52,994 nucleotides of DNA. It comes from a bacterium. GTDB lineage: Bacteria; Spirochaetota; UBA4802; UBA5550. The stretch lies in assembly GCA_024224995.1 (NCBI GenBank), contig JAAENB010000039.1:1-52994 (forward strand). The letters are read 5' to 3'. Position numbers and translations under genes: made by a program. The notes beneath the pieces are model-generated. The model had not been told where the DNA came from and searched no databases. It saw only the letters and a program-made list of their open reading frames with translations. Each line of letters opens with the position of its first letter. The stretch's first letter is position 1. This document shows positions 29,901-38,473 of this stretch, piece by piece.

Positions 29901-31252
29901 AGCTCCATATTATGGACACGAAAAACGACAAGCGAATTGAAATATTCGGCAACAAAAAAGTAAAGATGCTGCTTTCAAACATGGGCCGTCTTTCTGCCGA
30001 GCTGCTGGCGGCTTCGGTACGGCATGTTGACATTAACGCCGATGCCATGCCATTGCCCGACACCTTTACCCTGCAGCTGGCGCGGAATCATATGTCCGGA
30101 AAGGAATGTCTGCCTTCGCAGCTGGTATTGGGCAGCGGACTGAAATATTTCACTTCGGAAAAATACCGGAAAGATGAAATTTATCTCCTCTTTGTGCCCA
30201 CAACAACAGGCCCCTGTAGAACAGGTCAGTACTTTGTATTTTATGAGAACCTGTTCAAAGACATGAAGATGGAAAATGTTCTTGTTGTAACTCTTGATTC
30301 GGACAACTCCTACAACGAGCTGGGCCCCGAATTCACCAAGAGCGCCTGGTGGGGAGTTATTATTGCCGACTATATGAAGGATGTGGAAACATCACTCAGA
30401 ACCTGCGCCGTAGATCCTGAAGTGGCAATGGCCAAGTATGATGAATTGTGGCAGGGGCTCATTGACATAGCGGAAAAGGATATGGCTAAAACTATTCCCG
30501 CGCTTAAGAATATAGCTCATGAGATTGCCAAGATTCCGCTGAAACAAAAGATGGAAGATACTCCCAAAGTACTTGTTGTTGGTGAGATATACGTAAGAAG
30601 GGACGACTTTGCCGTTGATGAACTTACCCGTCTCTTTAGCAAGCGGGGAATTATTGCCAAATCATCCGGTATTAGTGAATGGATCTATTACTGTGATGCC
30701 TGTAGAAAGCACGAGATCTTAAAACGGTACAATCTCCTGCCCTGGTATAAAAAAGCATTTTCAAAAGAGCTGCGTGAGCTTGCGGCCTGGAGAATCGAAG
30801 AAGTATATAAGCATAATGTTGATAAGAAGGTTAAGAACGCTCTTAAAGAGACAAACCTTATTCCCGACACTCCTCACGATATGGAAGAGATTATTGACAA
30901 CGCGGAAAAACACTTTGTTTCCGATGAACTCTATTCGGAAATTACCGTGTCCAGCGGTGTGGCTTCCACTGCCATGATGAAGGATTATTCCGGTGTGGTA
31001 AATATATCACCATTTGCCTGTCTTATTGGAAGGGTCATTGAGGGGCTTATTACTCCATGGGCCAGAGAAAGAAAATATCCTGTTATATCCGTAGAGATAG
31101 ACGGGAACATTCTTCCGCCGAATATCGTGAGCAAACTGGAGATATTTATGCTGAATGTCCTGAGATTCAGGAAAGAGCCCGATTCTTCGGAATTTGTTGA
31201 GAAAGAAGGCGATGATGTTGTTACCTTCAGCAGGCAGATTATTAAAGATTAA
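26939..31252 (+). CDS. giant acyl-CoA dehydratase activase (BcrAD/BadFG ATPase x2, DUF2229)
   Basis: ATG with GGAGGAA upstream. Two ASKHA-type activase domains lie in tandem: GINIGSSSIKAVLL at residue 4 and GVDGGSTTTKVTLID at about 300. Each has the activator CASGTGEFF or CSAGTGSFLEES segment holding a bridging [4Fe-4S] cluster. A Cys-rich stretch (CKVCSLSARCS) and CKACDNYCPIRV/GGRCNKYTN (about 590-620) add Fe-S ligands. The rest, about 650-1437, matches DUF2229 and 2-hydroxyacyl-CoA dehydratase-like regions (FSCAPDSFMLHYIKW, TGPCRTGQYFVF). HgdC-type activators couple ATP hydrolysis to a low-potential electron transfer for radical dehydratases or reductases in anaerobes. Such stand-alone giants occur without a known partner, and none is here. 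It ends in a good terminator. Confidence 0.92.
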   Translation: MYNLGINIGSSSIKAVLLEGKKMLWQKVVDHEGDFLETLKNTLAESNLPEDVQGIVTGTEGRYLLHMNNVIESICVEEALSRLEENVDAVVSLGGEDFVVYTIDSDQKIITSFSGNKCASGTGEFFKQQLGRMDMDLGDVAKTSSDCKVCSLSARCSVFMKSDCTHKLNKGEATKGDIVLSLTDVMATKVVDFLKRARLKTGRVLLAGGVTRNQHLVKFVKEKLPEVEFIIPEEASYFEAYGAALLAEKSGSAIPQLDELYKAHNIEFDTYSSLETAEGKITYVEPKKGKATPGREYILGVDGGSTTTKVTLIDYETDEIVASYYGRTHGDPVASVKECLREVKKQLKEDIGDEKINISLVSTTGSSREILGVFLETPAVYNEIIAHAVGTTYFKPEIDTIFEIGGQDAKYVLLKNKVPIDYAMNEACSAGTGSFLEESASGDLNITDVKEIGEIAVQADAPLKFGEQCSAFINSDIRKAIQQGATREDITAGIITSIVSNYLNRVVGNRTIGDNIVLQGGVALNKAVPLAFAMLLDKEITIPPNPELLGCFGVGLLAKEKCADGFIQKGSYDIDTIINSEIVYEREFECKACDNYCPIRVLNVNGNKYMFGGRCNKYTNMRKKKNFDDAKVFNYIDRRDELLFTECAPNKETFVKKKDIVVGMPKAFSIYTLWPLYSWFFHTLGIETKISEEICHEGIARTEGSYCFPAEIAHGAVQDIVNAGHDYIFLPHFRDLESYEEHGNANFCPITQGLPYYIKKAFPEVPEEKLLTPVVSFMYGDKKALESFVEMGKQLNVSEKDVKNAFKIGVEKQKEFWKKYRETGVEALQKARELDQPVIAVLGRPYNAFTRDANMGIPVKFTSRGYSVIPFDMLPFEDCEIFDNMYWYYGQQDMKASVMLKDEDNIFVTFVSNFSCAPDSFMLHYIKWVMGTKPFLILELDSHSADAGVDTRVEAFLDIIEGYKSKLEVVKEERYDNGLRFINNGKDKLHIMDTKNDKRIEIFGNKKVKMLLSNMGRLSAELLAASVRHVDINADAMPLPDTFTLQLARNHMSGKECLPSQLVLGSGLKYFTSEKYRKDEIYLLFVPTTTGPCRTGQYFVFYENLFKDMKMENVLVVTLDSDNSYNELGPEFTKSAWWGVIIADYMKDVETSLRTCAVDPEVAMAKYDELWQGLIDIAEKDMAKTIPALKNIAHEIAKIPLKQKMEDTPKVLVVGEIYVRRDDFAVDELTRLFSKRGIIAKSSGISEWIYYCDACRKHEILKRYNLLPWYKKAFSKELRELAAWRIEEVYKHNVDKKVKNALKETNLIPDTPHDMEEIIDNAEKHFVSDELYSEITVSSGVASTAMMKDYSGVVNISPFACLIGRVIEGLITPWARERKYPVISVEIDGNILPPNIVSKLEIFMLNVLRFRKEPDSSEFVEKEGDDVVTFSRQIIKD

Positions 31253-31290
31253 GTTTGACAAATAAGACTCTTTTTAGTATATTAAATAAA

Positions 31291-31322
31291 TACCTCCCTT
31301 ATATAAGGGAGGTTATTTTTTG
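31291..31322 (+). terminator. rho-independent terminator of the activase gene
   Basis: A 9-bp stem ACCTCCCTT/AAGGGAGGT with loop ATAT, followed by TATTTTTTG, 40 bases after the stop codon. Confidence 0.85.
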
Positions 31323-31340
31323 TCCGAATATGGAATTTCA

Positions 31341-31934
31341 ATGAAAATCAACACTACAATAGTGTTTTCTCTGTTCCTGATCCTGTTAGTGCCGGTTCTT
31401 CCGGTATATTCACAGGCTCCGGAGGAAGCAAAACCGGAAATAACAGAGAATAAAAAAGCCGAATCCGGGCAAAATGACCCTATTGTTACTCCAACAGGCC
31501 TCTATTTACGGGCAATTGTTCCGGGTTGGGGCCAGTTTTATACGGAATATTCTTTTAGAGGATGGGTCTTTTCCGGATCCTTTGCTCTTTCGGGCGGTTT
31601 TTTAGCCTGGGCTATAATAAACCAGAGATCTACCGCCAATGAATACAGCAGCCTTCCGCTCTATACATCCCAGGCGGTTTTTAATGAAAAATGGGAAAAC
31701 CATAAAGCTGCCAGCCGGATTTTACTGGGAGCGGCTATTTTAACTGCTGCTGTTTATATCGCGAATTGGGTGGATATTTTGTTTTTTAATAAATATTCAG
31801 TATATTGTAACCAGGAACCATCTATCGCACGGAAGGGGCAGCAGGATAGAACATATGTACATTTTGATATATGGGAAAACAGCAGCAACTCATTTGAGCG
31901 GGGAATAAGTCTTTGCCTGGGAAAAAAATTCTAG
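31341..31934 (+). CDS. exported DUF5683-like protein
   Basis: An upstream TTG at 31320 lies in the terminator T-tract, so the ATG at 31341, which begins a clean signal peptide (KINTTIVFSLFLILLVPVLP, then VYSQ), is preferred. After a Lys/Glu-rich linker comes YLRAIVPGWGQFYTEYSFRG, typical of DUF5683, a small domain with membrane helices found in many envelope proteins of Bacteroidetes and spirochaetes. Two helices follow (FALSGGFLAWAII and ILLGAAILTAAVYIANWVDI). The function is unknown. The clostripain-like lipoprotein gene starts 33 bases later, so the two may be cotranscribed. Confidence 0.78.
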   Translation: MKINTTIVFSLFLILLVPVLPVYSQAPEEAKPEITENKKAESGQNDPIVTPTGLYLRAIVPGWGQFYTEYSFRGWVFSGSFALSGGFLAWAIINQRSTANEYSSLPLYTSQAVFNEKWENHKAASRILLGAAILTAAVYIANWVDILFFNKYSVYCNQEPSIARKGQQDRTYVHFDIWENSSNSFERGISLCLGKKF

Positions 31935-31967
31935 TTATTGAGATAAGAATCATCAAGGATCGAATTA

Positions 31968-33515
31968 ATGAAAAAGATGCATCATAGTAAATATTTCTTT
32001 ATCGCAGCGCTGATTGCGCTGATATTCTCATGGGGCTGTTTTGAGGGTATGCGCAATAATCCCAACGATCTAAACGGCTCTGCCTATACCGGTCCTGCTG
32101 ATCAGCGGGAGTGGACGATTATGATCTATCTCGATGGCGATAATGACCTTGAATACTACGCGCTAGGGGACTTCAATGAAATGGAACAGGGTATTGCCGA
32201 CGCGATAAATGCCGGGAACAGCGATATCAACGAGAATATTAATATCCTGGTTCTCCTGGACCGGTGGAAATCCGGCACCAGCAGGTCCACCGAATCAGGC
32301 GGAGGCAATTGGTCCGATGCCAGGCTCTACCGCATCCTGCCCGACCAGGATTCCTACTACTTTGGCTCTGAACGGCTCGATGACGGCGGTATCGGTGCCG
32401 GGCATGTTTCTCCCTGCGGTGAAATAAATATGGGTGATCCTGCTACGCTGAGCTGGTTTATTAACCATGGAAAAACATACTTTCCCGCAGAAAAATACTC
32501 GTTAATTCTCTGGAATCACGGAGCCGGTGCCGCGAAAAAATCGGGCGGCATGGGGATATCCGGAAAACAGGTTTGCCAGGACAGCGACAACGGGGATGAC
32601 TACCTTTACCTGGATGAAATCCAGCAGTCCGTTTCCGCCAGTTTCAGTTCAACCAATAAACTGGATATTCTCGGGTTTGATGCCTGCTATATGGGTATGA
32701 TTGAAATTGCCTATGAATTCAGGAATCTTGCCGATTATATGGTTGCTTCCATGAACTGGGAGCAGACCGACGGATGGGACTATGAATATATGTTTGAGAA
32801 CATGAAAGATTCCCGTGACGAACTGTTAATTACTCCGGAAAATCTTTCTATTCTCTGGGTTGAAGCGTACCAGGATAATATTGAAAATGATTACGGCAGA
32901 AAAAACGGCCAGACGTTGTCTTCGGTGAAGCTCTCGGAAATGGAAAACCTTAAAAGCAAGGTTGACCTCCTTGCGGCTGCCATTGACAGTGAAAATAAAA
33001 AAAGTGCTCTTGAAACAACCAGGGATAATTCCGTAGACTTTTATGCTGATGATACCCCTGGCGATGAAACCACTTTATCGAGATATTTTCCCTTTTACGA
33101 TCTTTATGATCTTTGTAGTGATATAAGCAATGATTCCGGCAGCAGTTATAGCTCCGGTTTAAAAACTGCCGCAGACAATGTTATTACAGCCCTGGCCTCG
33201 TCAATCGTTTATTCTTATGGAGAAGTCGGCAGCGGGACCGACGGAAATAGTCAGAGCTATTATTACGGAGCAGGCAGCTCTACGAAAAGAGGCTTATCCA
33301 TATTTTTCTCCCGTGGCAATCTTATTCACAACAGCAATTCTCATTACGCTTACCAGTATTGGTATACCAGTTACGACCTCATTACCCTGGCAGGAATCAA
33401 TTACGGCAATGTCGACTTCTGCACCTATGACAATGACGGTACTGTTGAAACATGGCTTGAGCTAATGGAAAAATGGTACGACTCCGGTAATACCATTTCC
33501 CCATCAACATTTTAA
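31968..33515 (+). CDS. clostripain-family (C11) cysteine peptidase, lipoprotein
   Basis: The lipoprotein signal ends in FSWGC. The mature protein has the C11 core: EWTIMIYLDGDNDLE, the catalytic His in LILWNHGAG (about 184) and the catalytic Cys in LGFDACYMGMIEIAYEF (about 240). Clostripain-like enzymes are caspase-fold cysteine peptidases, often Arg-specific and self-processing. This one should be anchored to an envelope membrane facing outward. A late segment SSTKRGLSIFFSRG matches the family's C-terminal part. The gene ends in a large hairpin shared with the convergent barrel gene. Confidence 0.9.
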   Translation: MKKMHHSKYFFIAALIALIFSWGCFEGMRNNPNDLNGSAYTGPADQREWTIMIYLDGDNDLEYYALGDFNEMEQGIADAINAGNSDINENINILVLLDRWKSGTSRSTESGGGNWSDARLYRILPDQDSYYFGSERLDDGGIGAGHVSPCGEINMGDPATLSWFINHGKTYFPAEKYSLILWNHGAGAAKKSGGMGISGKQVCQDSDNGDDYLYLDEIQQSVSASFSSTNKLDILGFDACYMGMIEIAYEFRNLADYMVASMNWEQTDGWDYEYMFENMKDSRDELLITPENLSILWVEAYQDNIENDYGRKNGQTLSSVKLSEMENLKSKVDLLAAAIDSENKKSALETTRDNSVDFYADDTPGDETTLSRYFPFYDLYDLCSDISNDSGSSYSSGLKTAADNVITALASSIVYSYGEVGSGTDGNSQSYYYGAGSSTKRGLSIFFSRGNLIHNSNSHYAYQYWYTSYDLITLAGINYGNVDFCTYDNDGTVETWLELMEKWYDSGNTISPSTF

Positions 33516-33551
33516 TTTGCAGGGTAGAGGCATGCCTCTACCCTACAAATT
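33514..33551. terminator. bidirectional terminator between convergent genes
   Basis: A near-perfect palindrome: 12-bp core arms AGGGTAGAGGCA/TGCCTCTACCCT without a loop, one mismatch, then AATTTG/CAAATT outside. It lies exactly between two convergent stop codons and overlaps the barrel gene's end. Confidence 0.75.
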
Positions 33552-34941
33552 AAAAATAAAAACTTAAAGAAGTATAATACATAAAATCATTATGGAACTG
33601 CCCAAAATCGGAATTTGCGGTATCACCCGCTACATAGGCCAGCATCATGCCTGCGGTGATATCCAGGTTTTCCATCATGTTGTATTTCAAAGAAGGGCTA
33701 AAAAAGAATCCTCCCTCTTCAAGATCAACAATAGTAAAAAGATCGCCTCGCAGCAGGGCATAAAACTCATATCCCAGGGCAAGACCTATGTAATGCCGGT
33801 TATAGGTTATTAACTGGTTTGATAATAAAAAGTAATTATCCTGGGTAGTGCCGGTAAAAAAACTCTGAACCATAGCGGTCTTTAATTCGGTATTATGATT
33901 CAGGCTGTTGCCGTTATAAAAATATTCGAATAGAACAGAAAAACTGTTTTTAAAACTATAATCATACCCAAGATTTGCCTGGAAGTACGGTTCCCGTTCC
34001 TGCGCGGCGTCTTCGGGATTTGAATAAATACCGCTTCCCCGGAGCGCTCCGTCAAATAGAGTCGTGGATACGTCTACCCCGGCCGTAACCCTGCGGGAGA
34101 CCCATCCGCACAGGGCAGCAACATCCGTATCTTTAAGGCCCACCTTAAACCTGGCAAGGCTGTTGCTGTTCTTAAGGCTTATCTCAGAAATTTCGTTGTT
34201 GTATCGTTTCTGACTGTATACCAGGGAGAGTTCCATTAACTCGGAAAAATAATAATCCAGTTTAAGGGCATCGGTCCCTTTTTGTTCTTCCGCTCCTTCC
34301 ACAAAAGTGGGAGATACGGGGCTTAGAATATCAAGGGGATTCCAGAGACGGCCGCTGCCGAAACGGATCTGCTGCCGGCCGATTGTCATGGTAAGGTCAC
34401 TGATGGTAATCTTTGCCCAGGCGCGGTGCAGTTTGGTCCGGTAATAGATGTCTTCATTATAGTAAGGATCCCAGGACATATCAACAAGATCGTTGTACCC
34501 GGAGTCCCGCCAGTAGCTGTCGAATTCATAGCTTTTGTTAAAGCTGCTGAGAATTATTTCGTTATCGTAATCAACATGGACCAGGAGAAAATCGGCATAC
34601 TTGAATTCCGGGGTAAGGCGGATTCGTTTGAGATTGGTAGGCATGTGTTTTTTTTCTGTTGTAAGAGAATTATCGCCATAATAGGTATCGGTTGTGGTAT
34701 AGACAAAAAGATCTTTGTACTGCCCGCTTATTTTAAAACCGGGACCATCTTCGGAAAATATATCATCATCGCCCTCTTCTTCGGACTCGCTCTCGTCTTC
34801 GGACTCGCCGTTTTCAGCGGCAGTCTCTTCAGTAATTTCGGCGTCAGCCTCGTCAGCGGGTTGAGAAAACGACGGGATGGCTGTGGTGAATATCAGCAGT
34901 GCCGCCGTTACCAGAGCGCTAATAAGTTTTATCATATTCAT
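33550..34941 (-). CDS. outer-membrane beta-barrel protein (porin-like)
   Basis: ATG with AGGAGG upstream. The signal peptide (IKLISALVTAALLIFTTAIP, then SFSQ) is followed by a very acidic linker (about 25-60) and then alternating amphipathic strands ending in the outer-membrane signature YTSLSFYF. The block GRQQIRFGSGRLWNPLDILS is typical of DUF1302-like or alginate-export-like porins. It is the last gene in the minus-strand direction of the TetR/LolA-like/ABC cluster, so it may form the outer-membrane pore or acceptor for what that cluster exports. A 195-bp repeat-rich gap separates it from the ATPase gene, so it could have its own promoter. Confidence 0.85.
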   Translation of the reverse strand: MNMIKLISALVTAALLIFTTAIPSFSQPADEADAEITEETAAENGESEDESESEEEGDDDIFSEDGPGFKISGQYKDLFVYTTTDTYYGDNSLTTEKKHMPTNLKRIRLTPEFKYADFLLVHVDYDNEIILSSFNKSYEFDSYWRDSGYNDLVDMSWDPYYNEDIYYRTKLHRAWAKITISDLTMTIGRQQIRFGSGRLWNPLDILSPVSPTFVEGAEEQKGTDALKLDYYFSELMELSLVYSQKRYNNEISEISLKNSNSLARFKVGLKDTDVAALCGWVSRRVTAGVDVSTTLFDGALRGSGIYSNPEDAAQEREPYFQANLGYDYSFKNSFSVLFEYFYNGNSLNHNTELKTAMVQSFFTGTTQDNYFLLSNQLITYNRHYIGLALGYEFYALLRGDLFTIVDLEEGGFFFSPSLKYNMMENLDITAGMMLAYVAGDTANSDFGQFHNDFMYYTSLSFYF

Positions 34942-34967
34942 TGTGTCCTCCTGGAAACAGAGAAATT

Positions 34968-35118
34968 ATTAATTGTAAATTGTTAATTAAAAATTGCTAA
35001 TGATCCCTTCAGGAGTAAACTCCTGTTCATAAAATCCCAACATTAATAATTAACAATTATCAATTTACAATTAACAATTTTCCCCTCTTGCGCCCCTCCG
35101 GGGGTTGGGGGGGCAAGA
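34968..35118. repeat. intergenic cluster of inverted repeats
   Basis: The gap between the ATPase and barrel genes carries an A/T inverted repeat (AATTGTAAATTG at 34971-34982 against CAATTTACAATT at 35061-35072), a small palindrome CAGGAGT-AA-ACTCCTG (35010-35025), direct repeats of AATTAACAATT (about 35049 and 35069), and a GC-rich hairpin with TCTTGC/GCAAGA ends (35086-35118). It could stabilise or end the upstream mRNA. The composition is typical of a dispersed intergenic element. Confidence 0.6.
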
Positions 35119-35136
35119 AGGAACAGGCTTCCAGCA

Positions 35137-35832
35137 TTAATTCGCGTAATTTTTCCGTTCATCGGAGCTGATATTACCATCAATAAGATGAACCAGCCGC
35201 TCAGAGCGTTCCATAACCATTCCGTCATGGGTAGAGAATAAAAAGGTAATCCCTTTTTTCTTATTCAGATCGTGCATAAGATCCAGCAGGCTTTTACCCG
35301 TAGACTGGTCCAGGTTTGCCGTAGGTTCATCGGCCAGGACAATAGCCGGTTCCGAAACAATGGCCCGGGCAATGGCAACCCGCTGCTGCTGGCCGCCGGA
35401 CAACTCTTTAGGCAGGCGGCTAATCATGTCGCCAAGACCTACTTCATTGAGCATGGCAGCTGCGCGTTCCTGTCTTTCTTTTTTATCAATACCCTGGAGA
35501 AGAAGAACATACTCGACGTTTTCGAGAGCCGAAAGAACAGGGATAAGATTGTACGCCTGGAACACAAACCCGATCTTTCTAAGCCGCAAATCGGAAAGCT
35601 CTTTTGGGGTCATTTGCGCCAGGTCTTCACCTCCAACAACAACCGAACCTTTCGAAGGTTTGTCCAGTCCGCCGATAATATTCAGCAGGGTGGTTTTCCC
35701 GGAACCCGAAGGCCCGGCAATAGCGGAGAACTCTCCGGCTTCAATGGAAAGACTGATGTCCCGTACAGCGTGAACAGCGATCCCGTTATTTTCGTAGTCT
35801 TTAACAAGACTTTTTATTTCTATAATACTCAT
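35137..35832 (-). CDS. ABC transporter ATPase (LolD/MacB type)
   Basis: This 231-residue ATPase has Walker A GPSGSGKTTLLN, Q-loop FVFQAYNLIPVLSALENV, signature LSGGQQQRVAIARA, Walker B IVLADEPTANLD and the switch His in FSTHD, all intact. It follows the second FtsX-type permease by 15 bases. Together they form a MacB/LolCDE-type machine, in which ATP hydrolysis in the cytoplasm drives movement of a periplasmic domain rather than substrate passage through the membrane. Confidence 0.95.
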   Translation of the reverse strand: MSIIEIKSLVKDYENNGIAVHAVRDISLSIEAGEFSAIAGPSGSGKTTLLNIIGGLDKPSKGSVVVGGEDLAQMTPKELSDLRLRKIGFVFQAYNLIPVLSALENVEYVLLLQGIDKKERQERAAAMLNEVGLGDMISRLPKELSGGQQQRVAIARAIVSEPAIVLADEPTANLDQSTGKSLLDLMHDLNKKKGITFLFSTHDGMVMERSERLVHLIDGNISSDERKNYAN

Positions 35833-35847
35833 AATTGCCTCACTTTC

Positions 35848-37083
35848 TTAAATATAATTTAACGCTTCAAGCGGTTTAATTCGAGCCGCTTTAATCGCCG
35901 GGTAAATTGCCGCGATCACTGTGGTAATAAAAACAATGGTAACAGCCAATACAATATCAAAGAGTTTGATTACAGGATAAATAACACCGCCTGTGCCCCA
36001 GGCTCTCATTGATTCCATGTAAAAGGATAAATCTATTCCCGTAATTTGAAGGATAAATATTAAAAGCAAACCCAGACCAATTCCGAGAACAAGCCCAACA
36101 GCACCAAGGTTAATGGCCTCAAAAATAATCATAAAGGAAATACTTTTTGGCCGGGTACCAATGCATTTCATAACGCCAATTTCATGAAAGCGTTCCATAA
36201 TGGCCATAATCAGGGTATTGGCTACTGAAAAGATAACCGTGATAAAAACAATGGAGAAAAAAACAACCATCATCTGGTCGAAGAGCTTCACAGCTCTAAC
36301 CAGGCTTGGGGCCATATCTTCCCATGTAAGAACCTCAAGAGAGCTGTCGCTGATGGCTCCAACAAGAGATTTTTTCACCCCATTAACATTGTCCTTATCT
36401 TCGGTGATTATAGTTATTTCCGATATATTCTTCCCAATACCGGTAATTTTCTGTAGTTTTTCAATACCAATGAACACAAAGAACTTATCGAAACTGTCAA
36501 CGGGACTGGCATAGATCCCTTTAACAGTCATAGCCGCGCTGCTTATTTCGCTCTTATTGTCCTGGATCATTAAGACCAGCTTATCCCCAAATCCCAGGTC
36601 CAGGGTCTTTGCCATTGTTTTTGATATAAGAATATCATTACCTGTCCTGCTGTCCAGAAATTCGCTTCCGTCTTTTTTCGATGTATACGAATAAAGACTG
36701 GTAACTTTCTTTTCCATTTCAGGATCTATTCCCACAACGAGAACACTGCGGGAAGCTTCACTGGACCGCGCCATACCTTCCATTTTCACCCGTGGAGCAA
36801 AACTGGTTACGGACTTATTCGCCTTGATTGTTTGATACAGTTTTTCTCCGGCCTCAAAGTTAAGTTCCAGTTTCATATTATCATTGTATCCCGCGCGATG
36901 TATGGCAACATGCCCCAGGGACGTACTGATCGTATTCTCAATCATCTGGGTATTCATGCCGTTCATAAAACCCATGGAAAAAATCATGGCGAAAATTCCC
37001 AGGCCGATAGAAGAGATCACTACCAGGGACCGCCGTTTATGCCGCCAGAGATTCCTCCAGCTCATCAATATAAATATCTTCAT
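35848..37083 (-). CDS. FtsX-type ABC permease, second copy
   Basis: The frame opens at 37119, inside the upstream permease gene, but the ATG at 37083 has AGAGG 8 bases upstream and begins the usual MSWRNLWRHKRRSLVV-like cytoplasmic helix, so it is chosen. Topology is LolC/E or MacB-like: one N-terminal helix, a periplasmic domain of about 220 residues, then three C-terminal helices within the FtsX domain (AIMERFHEIGVMKCIGTRPK is the coupling region; the end is AARIKPLEALNYI). It pairs with the upstream permease as a heterodimer. Confidence 0.92.
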   Translation of the reverse strand: MKIFILMSWRNLWRHKRRSLVVISSIGLGIFAMIFSMGFMNGMNTQMIENTISTSLGHVAIHRAGYNDNMKLELNFEAGEKLYQTIKANKSVTSFAPRVKMEGMARSSEASRSVLVVGIDPEMEKKVTSLYSYTSKKDGSEFLDSRTGNDILISKTMAKTLDLGFGDKLVLMIQDNKSEISSAAMTVKGIYASPVDSFDKFFVFIGIEKLQKITGIGKNISEITIITEDKDNVNGVKKSLVGAISDSSLEVLTWEDMAPSLVRAVKLFDQMMVVFFSIVFITVIFSVANTLIMAIMERFHEIGVMKCIGTRPKSISFMIIFEAINLGAVGLVLGIGLGLLLIFILQITGIDLSFYMESMRAWGTGGVIYPVIKLFDIVLAVTIVFITTVIAAIYPAIKAARIKPLEALNYI

Positions 37084-37096
37084 TGTTATACCTCTT

Positions 37097-38467
37097 TTAC
37101 AAATGTCTAATAGCTTCAATAGGATTCAGTTTCGAAGCTTTTCTTGCCGGAACGATCGAGAACAGCAGTGATAACACAAAGGTTAGCCCCACAGTTACCG
37201 ACACATTTAACAGAGTTATCTTCGCGGGAAACTTCACCGAAGAAACTCCCCAGACAGCCATTTCTTCGGCATACTGAGGGATTTCAATAGGACTCACCTG
37301 GAAATAATACCCCAGAGAAGCCCCCAGGATCAACCCAAGAGTAACACCAACAAGGGTGATAAAAACCGATTCAAAAAGGACCATAGCGATAACCTGCCCC
37401 GGCTTTGTCCCAATGGCGAGCATGATCCCGAATTCCCTGATCCTCTCAAAGACTGCCATCTGGATAGTATTCAGAATACCAAAGGCCACAACCATAAAGA
37501 GAATGAAGTCGAAAATATAGGCCCCAATGTCATCCATAACAATAAACTGAACCATTTCCGGCATCAACTCATCCCAGCCCATAACTTCCATTTCCCTGGC
37601 TTCCGATACAATTTCGGATATCCCGGTTTCTTCATCGAATTCAACTTCTTCCGGGATTTCGTCAATGGCAGCCTCAGCACTTGTACTGCTCCCAGCTTGC
37701 GCCTTTTTTCCTTTATTGATGAATTTTTCAATATCATTTCTTACGCTTTCAATATCACTCGAATCTTCCACCCGCACAACAATAGAACTAATGTTTCCCA
37801 TCATGGAAAACGTCTCCATTGTCTGTTCAAGGGGCATAATAATCAGGGCGCGGTCATATTCCGGGTTCCCCGATTTAAAAAGCCCAACAATTGTAAGGAA
37901 TTCCGAAGCGGTTGAACCATCCTGGCCCTGCGAAACCATTGCCACCGTATCGCCAACACCAGCACCAAGATTATTTGCCAGGACATTTCCCAGGACGATA
38001 TTCGTTTTATCCCCCGGTTCAAGGTAACGGCCGCCGGACAACATGGTCTTTTTATTATAAATGGTACTAACGGTCTTCTCTTTTTGGGGGTCAACCCCCT
38101 GGATCAAGGCGCCTTTTGTTATCCCTTTAAAGGAGATAAGTCCGCCTGCATGAACCCGCTTGCTATAAGCAACAATCTTAGGATTCTTTTCCAGTTCCCC
38201 AATCAATTCATTTGACGCTTCAAAACAATAACCCAGGGTTTTATTATCCCAGAATCCTTTTTCATGAATCTGGATATGCCCCGTGTTCACCGCAACGGCG
38301 TCCTCTATCATCTGGTCGTGACCACCCCTGGCCCAGGCATTCATCATGATTATCACGGTGGAGCCTACGACTATTGTTAACAGGGTAAGAATGGTCCTTC
38401 GTTTATTCTTCCATACGTTTCGCCAGGCAAGCCGGACGACAATGGCAAGATTTTGTTTTGTATCCAT
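37097..38467 (-). CDS. FtsX-type ABC permease, first copy
   Basis: This 456-residue permease has the MacB/LolCE plan: WRNVWKNKRRTILTLLTI at the N-terminus, a large periplasmic domain and three C-terminal helices with the coupling segment ERIREFGIMLAIGTKPGQV. It ends in ASKLNPIEAIRHL. Its periplasmic domain carries an extra, mostly acidic insert (about 235-285) absent from the second permease, which may contact the LolA-like partner; that is inference. The ribosome site AAGGAG lies in the end of the LolA-like gene, 6 bases upstream, so expression is coupled. Confidence 0.92.
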   Translation of the reverse strand: MDTKQNLAIVVRLAWRNVWKNKRRTILTLLTIVVGSTVIIMMNAWARGGHDQMIEDAVAVNTGHIQIHEKGFWDNKTLGYCFEASNELIGELEKNPKIVAYSKRVHAGGLISFKGITKGALIQGVDPQKEKTVSTIYNKKTMLSGGRYLEPGDKTNIVLGNVLANNLGAGVGDTVAMVSQGQDGSTASEFLTIVGLFKSGNPEYDRALIIMPLEQTMETFSMMGNISSIVVRVEDSSDIESVRNDIEKFINKGKKAQAGSSTSAEAAIDEIPEEVEFDEETGISEIVSEAREMEVMGWDELMPEMVQFIVMDDIGAYIFDFILFMVVAFGILNTIQMAVFERIREFGIMLAIGTKPGQVIAMVLFESVFITLVGVTLGLILGASLGYYFQVSPIEIPQYAEEMAVWGVSSVKFPAKITLLNVSVTVGLTFVLSLLFSIVPARKASKLNPIEAIRHL

Positions 38468-38473
38468 ATCCCA

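Noticed and set aside
31320..31340. Upstream TTG start for the DUF5683-like gene
   Set aside because: It lies in the T-tract of the preceding terminator and would put hydrophilic residues before a normal signal peptide.
36200..36514. Plus-strand ORFs over the ABC permeases
   Set aside because: Shadows of conserved permease coding sequence without start signals.
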